Shown here: in pieces, positions 9,711-16,391 of the stretch
Layout of the letters: each line of letters opens with the position of its first letter
How positions within the stretch are numbered: position 1 is the first letter of the stretch
Origin: a virus
IMG/VR virus record: IMGVR_UViG_3300032087_003134
Span: 1 to 29,630 of that record
DNA length: 29,630 bases
Reading direction: 5' to 3' (one strand)
Translations under genes and position numbers: made by a program
The notes under the pieces: generated by a model
The model's database searches: none
Told to the model about the DNA's origin: nothing
The model's input: the letters and a program-made list of their open reading frames with translations, nothing else

Positions 9711-11192
9711 TTAGTCCTCCCAGGGGATCATATTCCAAGTCCAATCTTGTTCTTTTTTTATATCGTTTAAATCGTCTTCTTTTCGTCTCCATCCTCTATC
9801 GTTTTCTTTATTTAGCTTTTTCTCTATGACCTCATTCATGTCATAATTAGCTGCTGCGTTTAAATATCTCCAACAATCGATTAAATGGTCATTTTTCTTA
9901 GGTATATCGCCTCTATCTGTACGTACATAGTTCTGTATCTCCCATTTTAACTTTACCATGCGATCTGAAAAGGTTACAGTATTATATATCATTTGATCTT
10001 TACATAAAGATAGTCCATTTTCCTTTTTATGTAAGTGTTTAGCTGTAGGCATGAAATAATCTCCAAATTGACCCATTAATTCAGTAGCAAACCATGCTGC
10101 GGCTTCATCATATACCTTATACCAATCATCTACATCTATATAAGGATTTAGTTCTTTCATTTTTTCTTTTATTCTAGGATAAATTTGCCTAACTGACGTA
10201 TTCTCCTGGCTAGTCTCGTAGAGTTCGTCAAGAATATACACCTGTTTAGTATAAGGATTGATAGCAGCAAAAAGCACGGCAAAACAAGTAGTGGAGCCAG
10301 GATCAGTAATGCAATACCAATCAAGTTTTTTAAGATCCTTCTGTATATCATTAATTACTCCTCTGAAGGGTTGTAATCTTTTGGGGTCAAACATTGGGAA
10401 AATAGAGTTCCTTCCTCCCAAGCTGATTTCTCCAAAATACTCTCGTTTGATAACATCATCTTCACCACGAACCCTGAGTTTTTCAATTTCCCTGTCGATC
10501 TCCTCTTTAGGTGTGTATGGATTATCATAAGATGAGGCGATAATGTGTGCGCAATCTTTCCTGTCAAAACATTCATCTGCAAACTCCATATATTGATCTT
10601 GGTTTCGGTCTCCTGGCTTAGGCGGTGTCCCGATTATTACAAGAGGTGCTTTACGTACAATACGGTTTGGATTCATTTCTGTATGGAACATAGGATGAAA
10701 TACTTTAAATTCGTCATATACCACAAAGTCTGGTGTAAGACCGTTAGCAGCAGCCCAGTTCTCAGAACCTACAATCTTTATTGTACTATTATTTTTAAAA
10801 GTAACACGTGAGTCAGTATTACCTATATGTTTTATATATTTTTTTAGTGGTTCTTCTCCACCTGGAACAAAACGTCCTTTCTCATCTTTCTCTCTACCAA
10901 ACTGAGCTAGACGACCATTATGCCAAACTAGTTCTCTACCGTGAGATAGTTCTGGAGTAATGTAGTAACATGTGGAACCAGGGTGTAACAAAGCATGCCG
11001 CCATAACATGTAAACGGCAAAGTCCGTCTTACCCCATTTCCGTCCACATTGTATAAAGACCGTACCTACATCTCCCTTTACTAAGGGCATACCTACCTTA
11101 ACCTGTCCTTCATGAGGATTCCAATGTTTATGCAGATCTTCCATGATTTGCAGATATAAGGCATCACTAGGTTTTAGGTCTATTAAGCTCAT
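9711..11192 (-). CDS. terL: Terminase large subunit
   Basis: 493 residues, normal for TerL. The N-terminal ATPase has a Walker A-like loop GRKWGKT at residues 50-56 and a Walker B VVYDE at 157-161. The C-terminal RNase H-like nuclease supplies its acidic residues in CITDPGS (D297), KVYDEAA (D362) and NDHLID (D435/D439). The enzyme uses ATP to translocate DNA through the portal and cuts concatemers. It overlaps the upstream protease gene by four bases (ATGA type) and lies upstream of the portal in the late operon. Confidence 0.95.
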   Translation of the reverse strand: MSLIDLKPSDALYLQIMEDLHKHWNPHEGQVKVGMPLVKGDVGTVFIQCGRKWGKTDFAVYMLWRHALLHPGSTCYYITPELSHGRELVWHNGRLAQFGREKDEKGRFVPGGEEPLKKYIKHIGNTDSRVTFKNNSTIKIVGSENWAAANGLTPDFVVYDEFKVFHPMFHTEMNPNRIVRKAPLVIIGTPPKPGDRNQDQYMEFADECFDRKDCAHIIASSYDNPYTPKEEIDREIEKLRVRGEDDVIKREYFGEISLGGRNSIFPMFDPKRLQPFRGVINDIQKDLKKLDWYCITDPGSTTCFAVLFAAINPYTKQVYILDELYETSQENTSVRQIYPRIKEKMKELNPYIDVDDWYKVYDEAAAWFATELMGQFGDYFMPTAKHLHKKENGLSLCKDQMIYNTVTFSDRMVKLKWEIQNYVRTDRGDIPKKNDHLIDCWRYLNAAANYDMNEVIEKKLNKENDRGWRRKEDDLNDIKKEQDWTWNMIPWED

Positions 11193-11893
11193 CGTCTTCT
11201 ATTTAACCTTTCGTAACGAATCATACCTATAAGAGGACATTTAGATTCATATACTTTATAACTACCAAAAAAACTATTTACTATTCTACTAGTTTCTTCG
11301 TTTACTAATTCTTTACTACATCCTACCGTTTGAATAGAGTCTACAAAATTTTTCTTTACACAATCATATCCATGACACCAGTACTCATCCTTTGCATAGG
11401 ACTGATACTTTTCTAAACTAAGTCCCATACGTTTAGCATTTACTTTTTCCATAGATTGTACAATACCTGTCCACAACTCTAACTGTTGTTCTATTTCACC
11501 TTTGTTAAATGTACCTCTAAAACCTCCAGAGGCTCTGTGAGCCATAGATGACATATTAGGTACACCATATCTCTTACCTGGACATGCTTGTAGAAAGTGA
11601 TGTCCCATAGAGTAAGCTCTAATAGCTATGCACTCCACATTCCTAGGTATCGTAGCAAAGAGCTGAACAAAATTGAGCCCATCGTAGACAGAACCACCAG
11701 GACTATCAAGAACAATATATAACGTGTCCCCTGGCTTAGTCCTGAAACTAAGTTTGAGCAGATCGACTGAAGCTTTTCCAACGCTCGTAGCATTTACAAC
11801 CCCCTTAAATACAATATGGTTATTCTTTGTTAGTGTTATCTGACTCAGAGCTAGTGTCGGAACCAGAAGCATTATTGCTAGTAGTAGTTTCAT
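11189..11893 (-). CDS. ClpP-fold serine protease with signal peptide
   Basis: 234 residues from the ATG at 11893, chosen because GGGAG lies just upstream and because the protein then begins with a clean signal peptide: Lys2, a Leu-rich core, and a predicted cut after ALS17. The mature part is ClpP/S14-like. It has an oxyanion segment LDSPGGSVYDG (62-72), the nucleophile in AYSMGHHF (Ser95), His119 in SSMAHRASGG, and an acidic partner at Asp169 (AKDEYW). The Ser-His and His-Asp spacings of 24 and 50 are close to those of ClpP. A later GYDCVKKNFVDSI matches the family's glycine-leucine-aspartate end. The signal peptide points to export across the inner membrane, unusual for this fold in phages. 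The gene overlaps the small terminase by 74 bases. Substrate unknown. Confidence 0.85.
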   Translation of the reverse strand: MKLLLAIMLLVPTLALSQITLTKNNHIVFKGVVNATSVGKASVDLLKLSFRTKPGDTLYIVLDSPGGSVYDGLNFVQLFATIPRNVECIAIRAYSMGHHFLQACPGKRYGVPNMSSMAHRASGGFRGTFNKGEIEQQLELWTGIVQSMEKVNAKRMGLSLEKYQSYAKDEYWCHGYDCVKKNFVDSIQTVGCSKELVNEETSRIVNSFFGSYKVYESKCPLIGMIRYERLNRRR

Positions 11894-12353
11894 CTGTAAT
11901 CTCCCTGTAAGACGCATCCTCGATGTAAAATGGGTCATTTTTTAGTTTCGCCTTCAGCTCTATTACTGTAGACGGCTTGTGTTCGCTAATTATATCAGTC
12001 GGCTCTCCATCATCTAGCCTGATTATACGATCAATCTCAGACACAATGTTAGTTAGCAACCTAGCCTCATGTATTGTTGGCGGTTTGTCTCTCTTTTTCA
12101 GATCTTCTATCGCCCTATCTACACAATCAAGCGAGTTTGATGTAAGATTTACTAAAATCGCTCTCTTGTTATCAGCCAAATCTCGCAAAATTTCCTTACG
12201 TACCAGATTTCGCTCTTCTTCCCACTTATTTTTATGATATACCAGTGTTCTGTACTTAATATTCAATACCTTAGCTATCTCTTTTAGCGGTTTGAAGTCC
12301 ATAAACATGGATTTTGCCGTATCTAGGTCATATTTTGACTTTACTTCGCTCAT
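11820..12353 (-). CDS. terS: Terminase small subunit (putative)
   Basis: 177 residues, with a helix-turn-helix-like N-terminus (DFKPLKEIAKVLNIKYRTLV, near residues 19-38) followed by a helical middle. The last 25 residues are an acidic, Ser/Asn/Asp-rich tail. Small terminases bind the packaging site as rings, and this size, DNA-binding N-terminus and position two genes before TerL fit. The acidic tail is encoded in the same 74 bases that encode the start and signal peptide of the protease gene in another frame. The upstream metallopeptidase gene overlaps the start by four bases. Assigned by position and fold pattern. Confidence 0.7.
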   Translation of the reverse strand: MSEVKSKYDLDTAKSMFMDFKPLKEIAKVLNIKYRTLVYHKNKWEEERNLVRKEILRDLADNKRAILVNLTSNSLDCVDRAIEDLKKRDKPPTIHEARLLTNIVSEIDRIIRLDDGEPTDIISEHKPSTVIELKAKLKNDPFYIEDASYREITDETTTSNNASGSDTSSESDNTNKE

Positions 12354-12688
12354 TTCTTCTTACCCTTGCTTAGGAATTGCCATAGTTCTGGATTATCCAT
12401 TATTAATTGCATCAGTACAGGAGATATCAATCTAATAAGATTCTCCTCTTTATCATAATTTTTGCTATCAGAGTCAAAGTTAAATATTGCCTCTGCCTTA
12501 TCCTCCATTACCACGTGAAGTAGTTCATGTAGTAGTGTTTCTCTGGTAATCTCATCATTCTTACACTTGTATATAGTAACAGTTTTGGTACTAGAATCTG
12601 TCTTACCGTACATCTCTTCGGCTTCCTCCTGACTCCAGTATATTTGCCAGTTATAACAGCCACACTTGAATTTAGTTGGTTTCCGCAT
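12350..12688 (-). CDS. Phage zinc metallopeptidase-like protein
   Basis: 112 residues with the zinc-protease signature HELLHVVMED at residues 54-63. In this HExxH motif two His bind zinc and Glu acts as base. A downstream Glu in the KEENLIRLISPVLMQLIMDN helix is a candidate third ligand. This small IrrE/ImmA-like form, ending in a DNPELWQFL helix, is often found beside phage terminase genes, but its substrate is not known to me. A CGC pair near residue 9 is of unclear meaning. It is the first gene of the minus-strand late operon, has an AAGGTGAG ribosome site, and begins next to a promoter-like sequence. Confidence 0.8.
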   Translation of the reverse strand: MRKPTKFKCGCYNWQIYWSQEEAEEMYGKTDSSTKTVTIYKCKNDEITRETLLHELLHVVMEDKAEAIFNFDSDSKNYDKEENLIRLISPVLMQLIMDNPELWQFLSKGKKK

Positions 12689-12694
12689 TATCTC

Positions 12695-12723
12695 ACCTTA
12701 GCACAGTACATTGCACATGTCAA
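12695..12723 (-). promoter_or_regulatory. Sigma70-like promoter candidate for late operon
   Basis: On the minus strand a perfect TTGACA (12723-12718) lies 17 bases from TAAGGT (12700-12695), which is preceded by the extended -10 element TGC. Transcription would start about at the ATG of the metallopeptidase, giving a nearly leaderless message. The -10 also contains the gene's ribosome site, so one of the two readings may be accidental. Confidence 0.5.
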
Positions 12724-12726
12724 TAC

Positions 12727-12813
12727 CTGGACAGCCCCTTTTTACACACTTCGCTTCGCTCGTATGTAAAAAAGTCTACGCTTACGCATGTCTGTAGGGG
12801 AGTGGGAGTCCAG
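12727..12813. repeat. Long nested dyad in the divergent control region
   Basis: Three nested inverted pairs: CTGGAC/GTCCAG (12727-12732 and 12808-12813), CCCC/GGGG (12735-12738 and 12797-12800), and an inner hairpin TTTTTACACAC/GTATGTAAAAA (12739-12749 and 12762-12772) with a TTCGCTTCGCTC loop. The inner stem has one mismatch. No T run marks it as a terminator. It could be a protein-binding cruciform or a structured leader. Confidence 0.5.
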
Positions 12814-12992
12814 ATATACCCCTATTCCAGGTGAAATAACCCCTAACAAGGGTAGTGCCTAAACTAGCGTGATTACGGGCAGTTACGTGTCTGGTGAGGG
12901 AATAAAATCTGGGAAAAATAGGTGTGGAGGCATATATTTTATTTCTATTCCTAGCATATCTTGGTGGGGGTGCAAATTTAAGGGGGGCTTGT
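12814..12992. other. G-rich non-coding stretch
   Basis: No convincing gene. The plus strand is unusually rich in G runs for this AT-rich genome, for example GGTGGGGG near 12963 and AGGGGGGC near 12981, with few C. Two copies of ACCCCTA occur near 12820 and 12839. It may hold regulator sites or be able to form a G-quadruplex. A 91-residue open frame across it (12869-13144) looks spurious. Confidence 0.4.
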
Positions 12993-13116
12993 TTAGGCGA
13001 GACCTATGTCTTGGCGCGAAACATGTTTGGACTGTTTGTGTGGGAGTGAGGTCGCTTTATTTCTGGCGCAAGACTTTATTGGCGCGAGATTTGCATAGAC
13101 TTGCTTGGCAAGAAAA
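12993..13116 (+). repeat. Five imperfect copies of TTGGCGCRARAC
   Basis: Copies lie at 12993-13003 (TTAGGCGAGAC, one base short), 13011-13022 (TTGGCGCGAAAC), 13063-13074 (CTGGCGCAAGAC), 13079-13090 (TTGGCGCGAGAT) and 13105-13116 (TTGGCAAGAAAA, weakest). All are in the same orientation and end 60 bases before the early promoter. They could be binding sites for a phage regulator or origin iterons. Confidence 0.5.
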
Positions 13117-13175
13117 CACCGGATTTCACTATATAATGATATGATAAAATATTACGATTTATTTTCTTTTTATAC

Positions 13176-13204
13176 TTGACACTTCGCGTTAATCATGAGA
13201 AGAT
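13176..13204 (+). promoter_or_regulatory. Early promoter (sigma70-like, extended -10)
   Basis: TTGACA at 13176-13181 is followed after 17 bases by GAAGAT at 13199-13204, with the extended -10 TGA directly before it. Transcription would start near 13211 and reach the first early gene, whose GGGAGG ribosome site lies at about 13223. This is the best promoter on the plus strand and stands at the head of the early operon. Confidence 0.7.
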
Positions 13205-13207
13205 TAA
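13189..13207. promoter_or_regulatory. Operator candidate over the early promoter
   Basis: TTAATC (13189-13194) and GATTAA (13202-13207) form a perfect six-base inverted repeat with a seven-base spacer. It overlaps the spacer and -10 of the early promoter, where a bound repressor would block RNA polymerase. Which protein binds is not known. Confidence 0.45.
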
Positions 13208-13234
13208 TTAGACGTAAAACTTAGGGAGGTTGAC

Positions 13235-13399
13235 ATGTCTGACAAAACTAAAACAGTATCAACAAACATTATCAATTTACCACCGATCCCAACTGAGGTT
13301 GAAGTTCAATGGGATTCTGAGCGTGACGAATGTCGCAGAGCTGTAGAGCGTACCAATGTCTGGTGGTTATCAATTAAAAAATTAAATAACATAGCATAA
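13235..13399 (+). CDS. Small early protein, 54 residues
   Basis: First gene after the early promoter, starting at the ATG at 13235 with GGGAGG upstream. The protein has a Pro-containing N-terminal half (NLPPIPTEVEVQWDSERDE) and a basic, Trp-rich end (NVWWLSIKKL). I do not recognise it. First early genes of lytic phages often encode small proteins that bind host enzymes, but nothing here points to a partner. Confidence 0.7.
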   Translation: MSDKTKTVSTNIINLPPIPTEVEVQWDSERDECRRAVERTNVWWLSIKKLNNIA

Positions 13400-13409
13400 A
13401 GGAGGAAAC

Positions 13410-13805
13410 ATGCTTAATTTTAATCAATTTGTTATTTTATCGGCTGAATTATCTCATTTAAGACTAGATGAGAACAACACTAGAACCAATCAACTAAAAC
13501 TAATGTTAACTAAATTAGGCTTCAAGCCAACTGAAATGGTAGGATGTTATAAAGGTAGTAGCGAGACGTCGTTTTTTGTCCCTACAGAACGTGTTGACGA
13601 TATCGAGCGTTTAGAATTTATTGCGTTTGATAGGTTTCAACAAGAGTCTATTTTGGTCCAGTATAGCGATGGTCACTCACGTTTGCATTATCCTGACCAC
13701 GTTGAGCACATAGGCAAAATTAGAGAAGTGACTAAGGACATAGCGCTGACTAAGGATGCATATACATTCTACCCTAAACTAGGTAAGTTCTATGCGGCTA
13801 TTTAA
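13410..13805 (+). CDS. Hypothetical early protein, 131 residues
   Basis: Starts at the ATG at 13410 behind AAAGGAGG. The protein mixes alpha and beta: an N-terminal helix (NQFVILSAELSHLRL), a central strand set ending in FQQESILVQYSDGHSRLHY, and an end reading DAYTFYPKLGKFYAAI. It has no membrane segment or signal. Nothing identifies a known domain to me. It is the second gene of the early operon, and its ribosome site is one of the strongest here, so it is probably made in quantity soon after infection. Confidence 0.75.
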   Translation: MLNFNQFVILSAELSHLRLDENNTRTNQLKLMLTKLGFKPTEMVGCYKGSSETSFFVPTERVDDIERLEFIAFDRFQQESILVQYSDGHSRLHYPDHVEHIGKIREVTKDIALTKDAYTFYPKLGKFYAAI

Positions 13806-13881
13806 TTGGGGATTCGTGAGGGCTATTTTAGTCCTCACTTACTTGACCGTTTCAATGTATTATCTTACTGGAGGTTTTTAA
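13792..13881 (+). CDS. 29-residue membrane miniprotein
   Basis: ATG at 13792 with AGGTAAG about eight bases upstream. It overlaps the end of the previous gene by 14 bases, and its stop abuts the next ATG at 13882. Residues 8-27 are one hydrophobic helix (FVRAILVLTYLTVSMYYLTG) after a short basic start. Tight packing on both sides supports a real gene. Function unknown; it could be an early protein acting on the host membrane. Confidence 0.5.
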   Translation: MRLFNWGFVRAILVLTYLTVSMYYLTGGF

Positions 13882-14082
13882 ATGATAATATATGATTTTA
13901 TATGGAGGCGTTTAGATCAAGTTGAGTGTAGCGATGGTTGGCATGCTGCTCAGTACATGGTTGACGGGTTATGGGATAGTAATTATATGACGTTCAAACA
14001 AGAAGATTCAATGGTCAATGATATATGTCAAGAGATGTACCATGAATTAGAATCAGTAGCTAATGAAGACATACCATTTTAG
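13882..14082 (+). CDS. Hypothetical early protein, 66 residues
   Basis: Starts at the ATG at 13882 behind GGAGG. The sequence is acidic and aromatic (IIYDFIWRRL, SDGWHAAQYMVDGLWDSNYM) with an acidic C-terminal helix (DICQEMYHELESVANED). No known motif. It sits in a run of short, well-spaced early genes. Confidence 0.65.
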   Translation: MIIYDFIWRRLDQVECSDGWHAAQYMVDGLWDSNYMTFKQEDSMVNDICQEMYHELESVANEDIPF

Positions 14083-14090
14083 GAGGTAAA

Positions 14091-14246
14091 ATGATAGTTG
14101 AAGTAGATTTAGATTTTAATACTATTGAAAAAATAATAATTAGCGATTTAAAATGGCATTGTGAACACGCTGAGGACTTGGAAGACGTTGAGGCGTTGCG
14201 GAGAGTGCTACATTATTACAAAGGAGGCGATGAAAATGAACTTTAA
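14091..14246 (+). CDS. Hypothetical early protein, 51 residues
   Basis: ATG at 14091 directly behind AGGAGGTAAA, an excellent ribosome site. The acidic helical sequence (EDLEDVEALRRVLHYYKGGD) has no recognised domain. It overlaps the next gene start by 11 bases, so the two are probably coupled. Confidence 0.7.
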   Translation: MIVEVDLDFNTIEKIIISDLKWHCEHAEDLEDVEALRRVLHYYKGGDENEL

Positions 14247-14427
14247 TAATTTAGACCCAAACGAAAAACTTGCATTGATTTTGTTCAATCGTAATAATAT
14301 TAAACGAATGAGAGACGATATCATTGCGATAACTATACTTATAGCAGTGTTTGGACTTGCCTTAGTTGGCATCATGTTTGCAATGTACGAAATCAAGAGT
14401 CAATTAGGTATAAACATTTTTCCTTAG
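14236..14427 (+). CDS. Small membrane protein, 63 residues
   Basis: Start taken at the ATG at 14236, eight bases after AAGGAGG; the ATG at 14230 is too close to that site. The N-terminal half is charged (NLDPNEKLALILFNRNNIKR). Residues 31-52 form one membrane helix (IAITILIAVFGLALVGIMFA). The C-terminal tail is short. Function unknown. Confidence 0.7.
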   Translation: MNFNNLDPNEKLALILFNRNNIKRMRDDIIAITILIAVFGLALVGIMFAMYEIKSQLGINIFP

Positions 14428-14435
14428 GAGGTTAT

Positions 14436-14717
14436 ATGAGATTGATAGAAAAGAAAATGTTGAACGCTATAGAGCAAGGTAGAAACTTTAGTTTAGATAA
14501 TACGCATGTTAAGATTGACGCTAATGTTGCCCATGTATTCTTGCATGGAAACCATATAGCGAGTGTTATGTGTGATAAAGATTCTAGACATACCGTGGTT
14601 AATAAAATAACACTTAGGCAATATCCTACCCCAACGACTAAATCGAGATTACGTGCCTTAGGCGTTGACGTGTACACTAAGAAAGGTATAACTTACTTAT
14701 ATGGGGAGGCTATATGA
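14436..14717 (+). CDS. Conserved-type small phage protein, 93 residues
   Basis: Behind TAGGAGGTTAT, starting at 14436. The layout is a basic helix, then two strands around VAHVFLHGNHIASV, a VVNKITLRQY segment, and an end reading PTPTTKSRLRALGVDVYTKKG. Small proteins with this HGN and TPTTxSRLxALGV pattern recur in phages; I know of no assigned function. Its stop overlaps the next gene start (ATGA). Confidence 0.75.
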   Translation: MRLIEKKMLNAIEQGRNFSLDNTHVKIDANVAHVFLHGNHIASVMCDKDSRHTVVNKITLRQYPTPTTKSRLRALGVDVYTKKGITYLYGEAI

Positions 14718-14896
14718 TTGATTTAGATGATTTTAACCAAGACATTGACCACAACTGGACCGCATCTGAAATATTAAGAGAACGTGCGCCTCATTTACTG
14801 TACGAATTACAGAATGAATTCTATCAGATGCATAAAGATGAAGGCAATATTAAGGTAGAACCATTTACAGGTAACGAGTATTGGGTGGAGGATTAA
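14714..14896 (+). CDS. Hypothetical acidic protein, 60 residues
   Basis: ATGA overlap with the gene before and TAATG overlap with the gene after, so it is locked into a translationally coupled chain. Acidic and aromatic (DDFNQDIDHNWTASEIL, RAPHLLYELQNEFYQMHKDE). No recognised domain. Confidence 0.7.
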   Translation: MIDLDDFNQDIDHNWTASEILRERAPHLLYELQNEFYQMHKDEGNIKVEPFTGNEYWVED

Positions 14897-15423
14897 TGAA
14901 TATATTCTTCTTAGATACTGATACTAAACAATGCGCTAAATACCATTGCGACAAACATGTTGTAAAAATGATTTTAGAGTATTGCCAACTACTATCTACA
15001 GCGCATCGTGTATTAGATGAAGGTGAGCTTGACCCATGGATGGATGAGAGGCTTTATAAAAAAACACACGTGAATCATCCTAGTAGCGTGTGGGTGAGAC
15101 AAAATGCACGTAACTATCAGTATGTATTTGATTTACTCTATAGCCTAAGTCAGGAGTACAGGCAACGATATGACAAAGGACATAAGTCATGGGATAACTT
15201 AAAGTTTGCATTGTGCATGTATCCTAAGAATATAAGTTTAGAGAATATCAGAGAACCGTTGTGTCTGGACCAAGCTCCTCAATGCATGCCTGATGAGTAC
15301 AAGGACCCAAGTACAATACAAGCATATAGAAACTACTACAACGGAGACAAAGCATATATGGCAAAATGGAAAAATAGTGTAACACCAGAATGGTTTAAAC
15401 CCGAACTTGAGGAGGTAAGGTAA
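14896..15423 (+). CDS. Pyrimidine-dimer DNA glycosylase-like protein
   Basis: 175 residues from the ATG at 14896, preceded by GGAG and overlapping the previous stop (TAATG). The N-terminus reads MNIFFLD and CAKYHCDKHVVKMILEYCQL, then LSTAHRVL and HVNHPSSVWVRQNARNYQYV. This Cys-x-x-x-HCDKHVVKM arrangement is typical of phage proteins annotated as pyrimidine dimer DNA glycosylase or T4 endonuclease V relatives. The end (YRNYYNGDKAYMAKWKN, then PEWF) also fits the family. The likely role is repair of UV-damaged phage DNA, useful in sunlit water. The family match is from memory; activity is not proven. Confidence 0.7.
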   Translation: MNIFFLDTDTKQCAKYHCDKHVVKMILEYCQLLSTAHRVLDEGELDPWMDERLYKKTHVNHPSSVWVRQNARNYQYVFDLLYSLSQEYRQRYDKGHKSWDNLKFALCMYPKNISLENIREPLCLDQAPQCMPDEYKDPSTIQAYRNYYNGDKAYMAKWKNSVTPEWFKPELEEVR

Positions 15424-15488
15424 TGAGTAAAAAGAATAAAAAGAAAACTAAAAAAGGATTAACAGCATTTCAGTGGAGAGGTAAGTAA
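15423..15488 (+). CDS. 21-residue Lys-rich peptide
   Basis: ATG at 15423 overlaps the previous stop (TAATG), and its own stop overlaps the next ATG at 15488 in the same way. A GAGGTAAGG ribosome site lies upstream. Nine of the first 11 residues after Met-Ser are Lys or Asn. Too short to assign; the double overlap is the main evidence. Confidence 0.45.
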   Translation: MSKKNKKKTKKGLTAFQWRGK

Positions 15489-16123
15489 TGAACAAACAAG
15501 AGCGTAAATCTAAGATTAAATTAGCTAAAAACCTATATGAAAAATATAAGTTTGCTAAACAACAAGCTAGAGAATTTAAGTTTAAGATTGTAAAGATATC
15601 AGATGAGGTTTGTGATATCATGTACGGAGGTCAAGGGAAAGACCATTTAAAGAAAGTTAAATCAGGAGAGATTTATACTCTGAAACAGTTTGCTCTTGAC
15701 GTCGGAGTTAACCCTGCTACATTACAGAAGTGGAGTGAAGAGTATAGAAACATTGTAAAGCCATTGGAAGAGGAGGGTTTGATTGATACTAATAATATAA
15801 CTAAGGAGACGGCTTTAATTATTAGAAACATTTCGAGACCTATCCATGGCAGGATAAATAGAAAGACTACTAGAGATGAACTACTTGAAAGATATCATAA
15901 AGTATGTGCTAAATCAAAAGAGGATAGATTACTGGAGCGTTACATTTTAGCAGCGAATAGTGTATTTAATTTTGTAAATGAACATAATTTAGATAAACTA
16001 GATCAAAAGGAGGTAGAGCATCTTAGAACTATTGTAGGTAAAATAAATGACATGTTAAATCCATTTAATGAACGCATTATTAAGAAAGTAAAAAATACAA
16101 GAAGGAGGTACGACAATGTTTAA
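15488..16123 (+). CDS. Helix-turn-helix protein, possible regulator
   Basis: 211 residues, basic and nearly all helical. A MerR- or homeodomain-like helix-turn-helix is plausible around residues 62-85, where YTLKQFALDVGVNPATLQKW shows the usual helix, GVN turn and recognition helix. The N-terminus is Lys-rich and the C-terminus is a helix ending KKVKNTRRRYDNV. Inference: a phage transcription factor, possibly for the middle or late switch, since it lies in the early operon. It overlaps the next gene by eight bases. The exact family is not recognised. Confidence 0.65.
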   Translation: MNKQERKSKIKLAKNLYEKYKFAKQQAREFKFKIVKISDEVCDIMYGGQGKDHLKKVKSGEIYTLKQFALDVGVNPATLQKWSEEYRNIVKPLEEEGLIDTNNITKETALIIRNISRPIHGRINRKTTRDELLERYHKVCAKSKEDRLLERYILAANSVFNFVNEHNLDKLDQKEVEHLRTIVGKINDMLNPFNERIIKKVKNTRRRYDNV

Positions 16124-16391
16124 GGGTAAGCAAATAAGAAAATACAATAACCGTAAATTGTACTCTGTAACAGATTCCAGACATGTAACACTCAAAGAAG
16201 TAGCTACATTTTTTACTGAGGGTAAAGGTGTCATTGTACAGGATGCAAAAACATTTAAAGACTTAACGGTGGATACCTTAGTTAAAGCCTTAGCAAGCGT
16301 CGGGTATTTTGATGACGAAGTACAGGGTAGAAACCTAAGTAACATTAGTGATAATTTACAGGAGCAAGGTCTTGATGTCCAAGTCAAATAG
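16116..16391 (+). CDS. PhaR-type PHA/PHB-accumulation regulator domain protein
   Basis: 91 residues. Residues 7-58 match the DNA-binding domain of PhaR, the repressor that controls polyhydroxyalkanoate granule genes in proteobacteria: IRKYNNRKLYSVTDSRHVTL, then KEVATFFTEGKGVIVQDAKT and KDLTVDTLVKAL. The diagnostic KYxNRKLY, S-x-x-V-T-L and DAKTxxDLT segments are all present. The remaining 30 residues are unlike cellular PhaR, whose C-terminal part binds phasin promoters or granules. Strong ribosome site (AAGGAGG). Likely a DNA-binding protein that mimics or competes with host PhaR, or a repurposed phage regulator. Confidence 0.85.
   Translation: MFKGKQIRKYNNRKLYSVTDSRHVTLKEVATFFTEGKGVIVQDAKTFKDLTVDTLVKALASVGYFDDEVQGRNLSNISDNLQEQGLDVQVK

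Noticed and set aside
11894-11938. Longer start for the ClpP-like gene (15 extra residues)
   Set aside because: The ATG at 11893 has a GGGAG site and gives a normal signal peptide; the extension would place charged residues ahead of it.
12869-13144. 91-residue plus-strand open frame in the control region
   Set aside because: It begins with GTG and has no ribosome site. It is unusually rich in Trp, Cys and Gly and runs through the repeat cluster, so it looks non-coding.
14161-14235. Upstream extension of the 63-residue membrane protein
   Set aside because: The frame is open only because it overlaps the 51-residue gene; AAGGAGG is placed for the ATG at 14236.
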